29,752 nucleotides of DNA from the NCBI GenBank assembly GCA_013362835.1, contig JABFVJ010000039.1, positions 1-29,752 of the forward strand. The letters are read 5' to 3'. The notes beneath the pieces were generated by a model that searched no databases, was not told the DNA's origin, and saw only the letters and a program-made list of their open reading frames with translations. How positions within the stretch are numbered: position 1 is the stretch's first letter; the number at the start of each line of letters is the position of its first letter. Positions 16,096-23,201 of this stretch are shown here, piece by piece. The DNA is from Nonomuraea sp. Its GTDB lineage: Bacteria > Actinomycetota > Actinomycetes > Streptosporangiales > Streptosporangiaceae. Made by a program: the position numbers and the translations under genes.

Positions 16096-16184
16096 GTGAC
16101 AACCTCCACGGCATCCTTGTATGGTCACTTAGTCGGCGTGTGCAAATAATGTCCACGCTCACTAACGTCGTCTGAGGAGATTCT
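16096..16184. promoter_or_regulatory. MarR-MFS divergent promoter and candidate operator
   Basis: An inverted repeat, TTAGTCGGCGTG (16129-16140) and CACGCTCACTAA (16154-16165), pairs at 10 of 12 positions across a 13-base spacer. On the minus strand, TTGCAC (16140-16145) and TACAAG (about 16116-16121) are spaced like a -35/-10 pair for the MarR gene. The repeat would overlap promoters in both directions. Repression by the adjacent MarR protein is inferred from position. Confidence 0.4.
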
Positions 16185-17342
16185 ATGCCTCTCGCCCTGT
16201 TGGCCCTGGCGATCAGCGCCTTCGGCATCGGGACCACGGAGTTCATCATCAACGGGCTGCTGCCCGAGCTGGCCGCGGACTTCGACGTGACGATCCCCGC
16301 CGCGGGACTCCTCGTGTCCGGGTACGCCCTCGGCGTCGCCGTCGGCGGGCCGCCGCTGACCATGCTCGGCGGGCGCCTGTCGCGCAAGACCATGTTGTTG
16401 TCGTTGATGGTCCTGTTCATCGCGGGGAACCTGCTGTCCGCGCTGGCGCCCTCGTACGGCGTGCTCATGGTGGGCCGGTTCCTGGCCGCCTTCGCGCACG
16501 GCGCGTACTTCGGGGTGGGGTCCGTGGTGGCCGCCGACCTGGTGGAGCCGCGGAAGCGGGCCAGCGCCATCGCGATGATGTTCACCGGACTGACCCTGGC
16601 CAACGTGCTCGGGGTGCCGCTCGGGACGTGGATCGGGCAGGCGTTCGGCTGGCGGGCCACGTTCTGGGTGGTCGTCGGGATCGGGGTCGTCGGGCTGGCC
16701 GGGGTGCTCGCCCTCGTGCCGCGTCAGCCCCGCCCGGCCGGGGGCGGCGTGCTGCGCGAGCTGGCCGCCTTCCGTTCGGCGGGCGTCTGGCTGGCCCTCG
16801 CCATGACCGTCTTCGGCTTCGCGCCGGTCTTCGCCGTCATCACGTTCATCTCGCCGATCATGACCGGGGTCGGCGGGTTCTCGCCGGGGGCCGTACCGGT
16901 GGTGATGGCCCTGTTCGGGGCGGGCATGGTGGTCGGCAACCTGATCGGCGGCAGGCTCGCCGACCGCGCGGTCATGCCCGCCATCTACGGCTCGGTGGCG
17001 CTGCTCACGCTGCTGGCCGTGGTCGTGGCCCTGGTCGCGGGCGACCGGATCGCCTTCGTCGTCGCCATCACCCTGTTCGGCGTGGCCGCCTTCGCCACGG
17101 TCTCGCCGCTGCAGACCCGCGTCCTGGACGCCGCCGCCGGCGCCCCGACCCTGGCCTCGGCCGCCAACATCGGCGGCTTCAACCTGGGCAACGCCATCGG
17201 CTCCTTCGCCGCGGGCCTCACGATCGACGCCGGTCTGGGCTACACGGCCCCCGCCTGGACCGCCGCCCTCCTGGGCCTGATCGGCCTGGCGGTGGCCGGA
17301 GCGGCCGGCCTCCAGGCCCGCCGCCTGGCCCCCGCCACCTGA
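16185..17342 (+). CDS. MFS efflux transporter (DHA1, AraJ-like)
   Basis: A 385-residue integral membrane protein with about 12 hydrophobic segments and a GAGGAG ribosome site 5 bases before the ATG. The opening LALLALAISAFGIGTTEFII, with an acidic residue in helix 1, and the segment GLLVSGYALGVAVGGP are typical of the AraJ/CmlR group of drug and sugar exporters. The loop after helix 2 (LGGRLSRKTM, residues 61-70) is the motif A variant. A central loop rich in Pro and Gly (RQPRPAGGG) separates the two six-helix halves. The substrate is unknown. The divergent MarR gene is its likely regulator. It ends 5 bases from the convergent ogt stop, with no clear hairpin between. Confidence 0.9.
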   Translation: MPLALLALAISAFGIGTTEFIINGLLPELAADFDVTIPAAGLLVSGYALGVAVGGPPLTMLGGRLSRKTMLLSLMVLFIAGNLLSALAPSYGVLMVGRFLAAFAHGAYFGVGSVVAADLVEPRKRASAIAMMFTGLTLANVLGVPLGTWIGQAFGWRATFWVVVGIGVVGLAGVLALVPRQPRPAGGGVLRELAAFRSAGVWLALAMTVFGFAPVFAVITFISPIMTGVGGFSPGAVPVVMALFGAGMVVGNLIGGRLADRAVMPAIYGSVALLTLLAVVVALVAGDRIAFVVAITLFGVAAFATVSPLQTRVLDAAAGAPTLASAANIGGFNLGNAIGSFAAGLTIDAGLGYTAPAWTAALLGLIGLAVAGAAGLQARRLAPAT

Positions 17343-17347
17343 GCCGA

Positions 17348-17860
17348 TCAGCCGAAGATGCGGGCCTCTCCGCTCTCGTGGGCGAGAAGCCACTCCTTGA
17401 CCGGTACGCCGTAGTAGTACCCGCCGTACCCGCCGCCGCTCGGGAGCACCCGGTGGCAGGGGACGAAGGGGGCGATGAGGTTCTGGGCGCAGGCGGAGCC
17501 GGCGGCGCGGGCGGCCGTACGAGGCAGCCCGGCACGCTCGGCGAGCTCGGCGTACGACACCGTCGTCCCCGGCTTGACCTCGCGCAACACCTGGTGCAGG
17601 CGCTTACGGGTGGCGGTGCCCGGCTGCGAGACCGGGACGGCGTCCAGGGCCTCCAGATCGCCCGACAGGTACGCCCGGACGGCCTCGGCGGGGGCGCCCA
17701 GGTCGTCCACCACCTCCAGGCCCTCCGACTGCAGGGCGGGGGTGAGGCGGACGAACATGTCCGTGGGGTCGGCGGTGAAGCCGGCCGCGACGAGGACGCC
17801 CTCGCGGGTGAGCAGCGACAGCGAGCCGATCGGCGTCGGCAGGATCTGGGCGGTGATCAT
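17348..17860 (-). CDS. ogt: Methylated-DNA--protein-cysteine methyltransferase
   Basis: A 170-residue suicide repair protein that removes the alkyl group from O6-alkylguanine. The active-site segment is FVPCHRV with the acceptor Cys135, preceded by GSACAQN, which corresponds to the conserved Asn-containing turn. The helix-turn-helix region VSYAELAERAGLPRTAARA, which inserts into the DNA minor groove, precedes it. The chosen ATG at 17860 overlaps the ada-alkA stop by ATGA and has GGAG 6 bases upstream; a longer frame to 18028 is an artefact inside the upstream gene. Coupling to ada-alkA makes an alkylation-repair operon. Confidence 0.93.
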   Translation of the reverse strand: MITAQILPTPIGSLSLLTREGVLVAAGFTADPTDMFVRLTPALQSEGLEVVDDLGAPAEAVRAYLSGDLEALDAVPVSQPGTATRKRLHQVLREVKPGTTVSYAELAERAGLPRTAARAAGSACAQNLIAPFVPCHRVLPSGGGYGGYYYGVPVKEWLLAHESGEARIFG

Positions 17861-19260
17861 GAGGAGCTCCAGAGGTGCAGGGCGGCGTAGGCCCGCCAGG
17901 GCCGCCACCGTTCGAGATGGTCGTGAGGGATGCCCAGGGCGGCCATGCGCTTGTTCAGCACGAGGTCGCCCGCGGGCCAGGCGTCGGGGTCGCGCAGGGC
18001 GCGCAGCGCGATGTAGCCGGCGGTCCACGGGCCGATGCCGGGGACCTTCAGCAGCGCGGACACGGCCTCGGCCGGGTCCTGGCCGCCGTCGAGGTCGATC
18101 TCGCCGTCGGCGACCCGGCCCGCGAGGTCCTTGAGCGTGTCGATCCTGCGACCGGTCAGGCCGAGGCCCGTCAGGTCGGCGTCCCGCAGCTCGGCGGCCG
18201 TGGGGAAGAGGGGCGAGCCGGCCCTGGCGACGATCCGGCCGAGCAGCGTACGCGCCCCCGCGACCGAGATCTGCTGACCGACCACCGCGCGTACGGCCAG
18301 CTCGAACCCGTCGAACGTGCCCGGCACCCGCAACCCGGGCCGCGCCGCGACGAGCGGGGCCAGCGAGGTCTGGCCGAGGACCTCCGCGATGGCGTCGGGA
18401 TCGGCGTCCAGGTCGAGCAGGCGGCGGCAGCGGGCGACGAGGCGGGCGAGCTGCCGGGTGTCCGCCACGGCCACGTCCAGGGCGATGTGGTCGCGCCGGG
18501 GCGTGAGCGTGATCGTCCCGCCGGGCACGGCCCTGGAGTACGACGTCAGGTCCGCGACCTCCAGCCCCGGGATGGCCCGCGAGGCCAGGAACCCGAAGAC
18601 GCCGTCGGCGTCGTACGGGTCGCGCCGGTGCAGGCGGAGCGTGAGCGTGGCGGGCCCGGTGACGTCCGCCTCGGGCGGCGCGGCCCGTCCGCCGGCCGTG
18701 GCGCGCAGCTCGCTCGGCGTGAACCCGTACGTCTCCCGCATCGTCGCGTTGAACTGCCTGACGCTGCCGAAACCGGCCGCGAACGCCACCTCCGTGACCG
18801 GCAGGCCCGTCTCCGTCAGGAGCTGTTTGGCCAGCAGGAGCCGTTTCGTCCGCGCCACGGCCAGCGGCCCGACGCCCAGCTCGGCCACGAACAGCCGGTG
18901 CAGGTGGCGCTCGGTGATGTGCAGCCGCCGGGCGAGCCCGGCCACGCCCTGCTCGTCGGCGGCGCCGTCGTCGATCAGCCGCAGCGCCCGGCCGACGAGG
19001 TCGCCGCGCAGGTCCCAGCCGGGGTCACCGGGGGACAGTTCCGGACGGCAGCGCTTGCACGGGCGGAAACCGGCCGCTTCGGCCGAGGCCGCGTGCCGGT
19101 AGAAGCGCACGTTGCGGGATGAAGGCGTGCGGGCCGGGCAGATCGGGCGGCAGTAGATGCGTGTCGTCGTCACCGCGGTGTAGAAGCGCCCGTCGAACCG
19201 GGAGTCCCTGGCGGAGACCGCCCGGTAACAGGAGTCGAAGTCGAGCTCTGGTGGTGACAT
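17857..19260 (-). CDS. Ada-AlkA fusion: regulator and 3-methyladenine DNA glycosylase
   Basis: A 467-residue fusion of the alkylation sensor Ada (N-terminal part) with an AlkA-type glycosylase. Residues 1-80 hold the zinc/methyl-phosphotriester domain with Cys37, Cys41, Cys68 and Cys71 in the expected spacing (YCRPICPAR and PCKRC). Residues about 85-190 are an AraC-type helix-turn-helix pair ending GFTPSELR. The AlkA N-domain follows, then the helix-hairpin-helix LLKVPGIGPWTAGYIALRAL and the catalytic Asp432 in WPAGDLVLNKRM. The Ada methylguanine acceptor domain is absent here and is supplied by the adjacent ogt. Methylation of the N-terminal Cys is known to switch Ada proteins into activators, so self-regulation is likely. 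Confidence 0.94.
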   Translation of the reverse strand: MSPPELDFDSCYRAVSARDSRFDGRFYTAVTTTRIYCRPICPARTPSSRNVRFYRHAASAEAAGFRPCKRCRPELSPGDPGWDLRGDLVGRALRLIDDGAADEQGVAGLARRLHITERHLHRLFVAELGVGPLAVARTKRLLLAKQLLTETGLPVTEVAFAAGFGSVRQFNATMRETYGFTPSELRATAGGRAAPPEADVTGPATLTLRLHRRDPYDADGVFGFLASRAIPGLEVADLTSYSRAVPGGTITLTPRRDHIALDVAVADTRQLARLVARCRRLLDLDADPDAIAEVLGQTSLAPLVAARPGLRVPGTFDGFELAVRAVVGQQISVAGARTLLGRIVARAGSPLFPTAAELRDADLTGLGLTGRRIDTLKDLAGRVADGEIDLDGGQDPAEAVSALLKVPGIGPWTAGYIALRALRDPDAWPAGDLVLNKRMAALGIPHDHLERWRPWRAYAALHLWSSS

Positions 19261-19392
19261 GACGACGAGACTATGCGCTGCTCGCGACCGCTGACTGGCG
19301 GAAATCGGACCCCATCGTGAATGTGCAGGTCAGCAGGTCAGGGCGGTCGAGTGGCGGCAATCGGACGTGGCGGGAAGGGTCGCGGGAACACC
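19261..19392 (-). promoter_or_regulatory. Upstream region of ada-alkA with paired direct repeats
   Basis: Two 15-base direct repeats differ at one base: TGGCGGAAATCGGAC (19296-19310) and TGGCGGCAATCGGAC (19352-19366). Between them lies a perfect tandem pair of GCAGGTCA (19325-19332 and 19333-19340). Read toward ada-alkA, the 15-mers are GTCCGATTTCCGCCA and GTCCGATTGCCGCCA. Their place just upstream of an AraC-type regulator gene suggests binding sites for the Ada protein itself. This is inference, and no clear -10/-35 pair is claimed. Confidence 0.45.
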
Positions 19393-19419
19393 GGGGCGCA
19401 CTCCGCTCGGAGGAGCCCC
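19393..19419 (-). terminator. Hairpin downstream of the NYN gene
   Basis: GGGGC (19393-19397) pairs with GCCCC (19415-19419), and inside it CTCCG (19401-19405) pairs with CGGAG (19408-19412). The hairpin lies about 16 bases past the NYN stop. It has no U-run, as is common for actinobacterial terminators. Confidence 0.4.
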
Positions 19420-19434
19420 GAGATCCCGACGGAC

Positions 19435-20376
19435 CTATTTGGAGGAGACCCCCACCCCCAGGTCGAACTCGCGGTAGACGCGCGCCCAGAACCCGTCGCG
19501 CAGCCACACCCGGGCCTCCGGGTAGGGCCGCAGCGAGTGCCCGAGCTCCTTCTCCGCCTCGATCAGCAGCTCGGTGTCGATCACCGTCGGCAGGATCGGG
19601 CCGGGAAGCAGGTCGCGGATGTTGTCGCGGCCGCGAGTGAGTATCCACTTCTGGGCGACGTGCTCGCCGACGTCCTCCACGCGCGGGCGGCTCGGCCCGA
19701 GCTTGGCGACCTGGCCCGGCTTGATGTGCGGCTTGACGGGCGCGCGCCCGGCGAACACCTGGGCCGGCGAGGGAGCGGCGGCGGGCGGTGTGACCGGGAC
19801 GGGCTGGGGAGCGCGGCTGAAAAAGGGCCTCAGGAAATCAGCGGAGATCACTTCCACGGTGTCGGACTCCCAGACCAGGCGCTCGGCCTGGTTGGTGCCG
19901 TAAGGGGGCTCGACGCCCCACAGATGGATGCGCACGCCGTAGGCCTGCGCCGCCTCGACCGCCGGGACCATGTCCTCGTCGCCCGCCAACAGGATCGTGT
20001 CGGTGACCGCGTGATGCCTGGCCAGAGCCTCCAGATCGCTCCTGATCTGCGCGTCGACGCCCTTCTGCTGGCCGCGGGCGTTGAGGTTGCCGAGGCGCAC
20101 CTTGACCCAGGGGAGCTGGGCGATGACCCGCTGGTCGACGGTCGGCACACGGTCACGGGCTGCGTCATACCAATAGATCCGCAGAAGTTCGCCGGAAATA
20201 CGTTCCTCTGCATGTTTCTGTAGACTCTGGATGAGCTCATCGGCGGCCACCCGATATTCCTTGCGTTCCTTCGCGCCGAGCAGCACCTCACCTGCCGCCG
20301 CGTACAGATAACCGACATCCACTAGGACGGCGTACTTGGCTGCCACAGGATGCGGCATGAGGTCTGGGATGGCCAT
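19435..20376 (-). CDS. NYN-domain (PIN-like) protein, putative ribonuclease
   Basis: A 313-residue protein with GGAGG five bases before the ATG. The N-terminal NYN domain (about residues 14-180) shows the acidic residues of PIN-like nucleases: Asp20 in VLVDVGYLY, Asp108 and Asp114 in KGVDAQIRSDL, and Asp133/Asp135 in LLAGDEDMVPAVEAA. A Pro-rich linker (about 190-210) leads to a C-terminal region ending LRDGFWARVYREFDLG, which I cannot assign with confidence. NYN proteins are predicted RNases, but the target here is unknown. The gene stands between the ada operon and the carboxylase genes, with a 107-base gap upstream, so it probably has its own promoter. A -10-like TATATA lies in that gap. 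Confidence 0.85.
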   Translation of the reverse strand: MAIPDLMPHPVAAKYAVLVDVGYLYAAAGEVLLGAKERKEYRVAADELIQSLQKHAEERISGELLRIYWYDAARDRVPTVDQRVIAQLPWVKVRLGNLNARGQQKGVDAQIRSDLEALARHHAVTDTILLAGDEDMVPAVEAAQAYGVRIHLWGVEPPYGTNQAERLVWESDTVEVISADFLRPFFSRAPQPVPVTPPAAAPSPAQVFAGRAPVKPHIKPGQVAKLGPSRPRVEDVGEHVAQKWILTRGRDNIRDLLPGPILPTVIDTELLIEAEKELGHSLRPYPEARVWLRDGFWARVYREFDLGVGVSSK

Positions 20377-20487
20377 GTCGTCCTCCAGGCCGCGGTGTTA
20401 GTTGATCGGCCGACTATATACGCCTACTTTCTCTAGATAGTCCCAACTCCCGGGGAACTTGACACCCGATTCTCGGGATCTATCTAG
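20377..20487. promoter_or_regulatory. Gap between accE and the NYN gene, with an inverted repeat
   Basis: CTAGATAG (20433-20440) and CTATCTAG (20480-20487) form a perfect 8-base inverted repeat across 39 bases, and the second arm reaches into the last codons of accE. Inside it is a small stem, CCCGA (20465-20469) with TCGGG (20473-20477). The region is AT-rich compared with its flanks. A plus-strand TTGACA (20459-20464) followed 16 bases later by TATCTA (20481-20486) resembles a promoter, but no plus-strand gene follows it. Confidence 0.35.
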
Positions 20488-20684
20488 GGTAGTGCGCTCA
20501 CCCGCCAAGCCGACTTCCCCGGCACGCCAGGGTTACGCATACCTCTAGCCGGGTTTCGCCACGTTTGGCTACGGGGTCTCTCCGGTTCGGCATGCGCCCT
20601 TCGCCGCGCGGCGAGTACGGCCACCACGGCCGCGATCTCCTCCGGCGTGGCGTCGCCGCGCACAATGCGCAGGTGGTCGCTCAT
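20484..20684 (-). CDS. accE: Acyl-CoA carboxylase epsilon subunit
   Basis: A 66-residue protein overlapping the stop of the beta-subunit gene by ATGA (20681-20684). It begins [28 protein letters not shown], the conserved start of actinobacterial epsilon subunits, and ends in the typical AWRVSALP. The low-complexity middle is rich in Arg and Pro. Epsilon subunits bind the beta hexamer and raise the activity of the acyl-CoA carboxylase complex. The alpha subunit (biotin carboxylase) is not in the window. In many actinobacteria maf and accA follow accE; here a NYN gene follows. Confidence 0.9.
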   Translation of the reverse strand: MSDHLRIVRGDATPEEIAAVVAVLAARRRAHAEPERPRSQTWRNPARGMRNPGVPGKSAWRVSALP

Positions 20685-22270
20685 AGCGGAATGTTCCCAT
20701 GCTTCTTCGGCGGGAGCGAGGCCCTCTTGTTACGCAGGGCCCGCAGGGCTCTGACGACTTGTGCCCGGGTTTCGGATGGCCGAATCACGGAGTCCACATA
20801 GCCGCGTTCGGCCGCGATGTACGGATTGGCCAGTGTGTCCTCGTACTCGGTGACGAGCCTGGCGCGCTCGGCGTCGGGGTCGTCGGACGCGGCCAGTTCG
20901 CGCCGGTAGAGGATGTTGACCGCGCCCTGGGCGCCCATGACCGCGATCTGGGCCGTGGGCCAGGCCAGGTTGACGTCCGCGCCGAGGTGCTTGGAGCCCA
21001 TGACGTCGTACGCGCCGCCGTACGCCTTGCGGGTGATGACCGTGACCAGCGGGACCGTGGCCTCGGCGTAGGCGTACAGGAGCTTGGCGCCGCGGCGGAT
21101 GATTCCGTTCCATTCCTGATCGGTGCCGGGGAGGAAACCCGGTACATCAACAAATGTCAGGATCGGAATATTAAAAGCATCACATGTTCGAATAAATCTG
21201 GCGGCCTTCTCGGAGGCGTCGATATCCAGGCATCCGGCGAAATGCATCGGCTGGTTGGCCACGACGCCCACCGGCCGGCCGTCCACGCGGCCGTAGCCGA
21301 CCACGATGTTGGGCGCGAACAACGCGTGGACCTCCAGGAACTCCCCGTCGTCCAACACGTGTTCGATCACCCGGCGCATGTCGTACGGCTGGTTGGGCGA
21401 GTCGGGGATCACCTCGTCCAGCTCGGGGTCGGGCTCCAGGTCGTCGGCGGCGGCGAACGCCGGGGCCTCGTCGAGGTTGTTGGAGGGCAGGTAGGACAGG
21501 AGCGCCTTGACGTAGTCGAGCGCGTCCTCCTCGTCGGCGGCCTGGTAGTGGGCCACGCCCGACTTGGTGTTGTGCGCGTGGGCCCCGCCGAGCTCCTCGA
21601 ACGTGACTTCCTCGCCGGTCACCGTCTTGATCACGTCCGGGCCGGTGATGAACATGTGGGACGTCTGGTCCACCATGATGACGAAGTCGGTCAGGGCGGG
21701 CGAGTAGACGTGGCCGCCGGCCGCGGCGCCCATGATGAGCGAGATCTGCGGGATCACGCCCGAGGCGTGCACGTTCCGCTTGAAGATCTCCGCGTAGAGG
21801 CCGAGCGCGACCACGCCCTCCTGGATGCGGGCGCCGCCGCCCTCGTTGATGCCGATGATCGGGCAGCCGGTCTTGAGCGCCAGGTCGAGGACCTTGACGA
21901 TCTTCTCGCCGTACACCTCGCCGAGCGAGCCGCCGAACACGGTCACGTCCTGGGAGAACACGCACACCTGCCGGCCGTCGATCGTGCCGTGGCCGGTGAT
22001 GACCCCGTCCCCGTACGGCCGCCGCTTCTCCAGCCCGAACATCGTGGACCGGTGCCGCGCGAACTCGTCGAACTCCACGAACGAGCCCTCGTCGAGCAGC
22101 GCGAGCACCCGTTCGCGGGCGGTCATCTTGCCCTTGGCGTGCTGCTTGTCCACCGCCGCCGCAGAACCGGCGTGCACGGCCTCGTCGAGCCGTCGCTCCA
22201 GATCGGCGATCTTCCCCGCGGTTGTGTGGATGTCCGGCATCTCCGGCAAAGGATCAGCGGCTGTGCTCAT
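20681..22270 (-). CDS. pccB: Acyl-CoA carboxylase beta subunit, probably propionyl-CoA type
   Basis: A 529-residue carboxyltransferase that moves CO2 from biotin to an acyl-CoA. The ATG at 22270 has GGTGAG 6 bases upstream; the in-frame extension to 22351 consists of repetitive sequence and is not supported. The N-terminal crotonase-like half has GGGARIQEG (144-152) and [11 protein letters not shown] (181-191), which form an oxyanion hole. The C-terminal half has [24 protein letters not shown] and [13 protein letters not shown]. Asp422 in GGAYDVM is the residue known to favour propionyl-CoA in the Streptomyces PccB enzyme, where acetyl-CoA types have Ile. The product would be methylmalonyl-CoA for odd-chain catabolism or polyketide and lipid synthesis. 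It is coupled to accE. Confidence 0.93.
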   Translation of the reverse strand: MSTAADPLPEMPDIHTTAGKIADLERRLDEAVHAGSAAAVDKQHAKGKMTARERVLALLDEGSFVEFDEFARHRSTMFGLEKRRPYGDGVITGHGTIDGRQVCVFSQDVTVFGGSLGEVYGEKIVKVLDLALKTGCPIIGINEGGGARIQEGVVALGLYAEIFKRNVHASGVIPQISLIMGAAAGGHVYSPALTDFVIMVDQTSHMFITGPDVIKTVTGEEVTFEELGGAHAHNTKSGVAHYQAADEEDALDYVKALLSYLPSNNLDEAPAFAAADDLEPDPELDEVIPDSPNQPYDMRRVIEHVLDDGEFLEVHALFAPNIVVGYGRVDGRPVGVVANQPMHFAGCLDIDASEKAARFIRTCDAFNIPILTFVDVPGFLPGTDQEWNGIIRRGAKLLYAYAEATVPLVTVITRKAYGGAYDVMGSKHLGADVNLAWPTAQIAVMGAQGAVNILYRRELAASDDPDAERARLVTEYEDTLANPYIAAERGYVDSVIRPSETRAQVVRALRALRNKRASLPPKKHGNIPL

Positions 22271-22391
22271 CGGTCGCTCACCGCTCCTCATTCGCTCCGC
22301 GGCCACGCTTCGCGCGTCCATTCCGCTCACTACGTCGGGTTCGCTCCGCACTCATGCGCGTTAGGCTAACCCGTCCTCCTAGAGTGGATCC
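22271..22391. promoter_or_regulatory. Divergent gap between pccB and the ABC operon: repeats and iron-box-like core
   Basis: TTCGCTCCGC occurs twice (22291-22300, 22340-22349) in a stretch built from variants of GAGCG, resembling dispersed actinobacterial intergenic repeats. Next to the ABC operon, GTTAGGCTAACC (22360-22371) contains the perfect palindrome GTTAG-G-CTAAC and matches the central 12 bases of the 19-base IdeR/DmdR iron box; the outer bases do not match. Regulation by iron is only a possibility. Confidence 0.35.
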
Positions 22392-23201
22392 ATGACGGAT
22401 GCGGTTCGTACCCAGGGCCTCCACAAGCGGTACGGCGCTCAGATCGCGGTCGCCGGCGTCGACCTCGTGGTCCCCGCGGGCAGCTTCGCGGGTCTGGTCG
22501 GCCCCAACGGGGCCGGCAAGACCACCACACTGAGCATGATCACGGGGCTGCTGCGCCCCGACGGCGGCCAGGCCACGATCGACGGGCTCGACGTCTGGCG
22601 CGACCCCGTCGCCGTCAAGGCGCGCATCGGCGTGCTGCCCGAGGGGCTGCGGCTGTTCGAGCGGCTGTCGGGCCGCGAGCTGCTGCTCTACAACGGCAGG
22701 CTGCGCGGCATCCCCAAGGCCGAGGTCGAGCGGCGGGCGGGCGAGCTGCTCGACGTGATGGACCTGACCGAGGCCGCCGACAAGCTCGTCGTCGACTACT
22801 CCACCGGCATGCGCAAGAAGATCGGGCTGGCCGCGGCGCTGCTGCACAACCCGTCGGTGCTCTTCCTCGACGAGCCGTTCGAAGGCGTCGACCCGGTCAG
22901 CTCCAGCACCCTCACCGACGTGCTGCAGCGCTTCACCGCCTCCGGCTCGACCGTCATCTTCTCCAGCCACGTCATGGACCTCGTCGAGCGGCTGTGCGAC
23001 TGGGTGTCGGTGATGAGCGGCGGCCACATCGTCGCCCAGGGGCCGCTGGAGCAGGTGCGCGGCGGCCACAGCCTCAACGAGGCGTTCCTCACGCTGGTGG
23101 GCGGCCCGCGCGCCAACGGCGAGTCGGGCCTGAGCTGGCTCGGCGCGAGACCGGGAGAGCACCTCGCCACGCCGGCGACCCCGCCCGGGGACACCCGATG
23201 A
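22392..23201 (+). CDS. ABC transporter ATP-binding protein
   Basis: A 269-residue nucleotide-binding subunit. Walker A is GPNGAGKTT (37-45), the Q-loop region is replaced by VLPEGLRLFERLSG, the signature is YSTGM (136-140, a variant of LSGGQ usual in export-type ABC-2 systems), Walker B is VLFLDEP (156-162), and the switch His is in FSSHV. A C-terminal tail rich in Gly and Pro is not conserved in the family. The ATG is at 22392 with a weak GTGGA before it. The stop overlaps the permease start by ATGA, so the two genes are an operon. The substrate is unknown. Confidence 0.92.
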   Translation: MTDAVRTQGLHKRYGAQIAVAGVDLVVPAGSFAGLVGPNGAGKTTTLSMITGLLRPDGGQATIDGLDVWRDPVAVKARIGVLPEGLRLFERLSGRELLLYNGRLRGIPKAEVERRAGELLDVMDLTEAADKLVVDYSTGMRKKIGLAAALLHNPSVLFLDEPFEGVDPVSSSTLTDVLQRFTASGSTVIFSSHVMDLVERLCDWVSVMSGGHIVAQGPLEQVRGGHSLNEAFLTLVGGPRANGESGLSWLGARPGEHLATPATPPGDTR

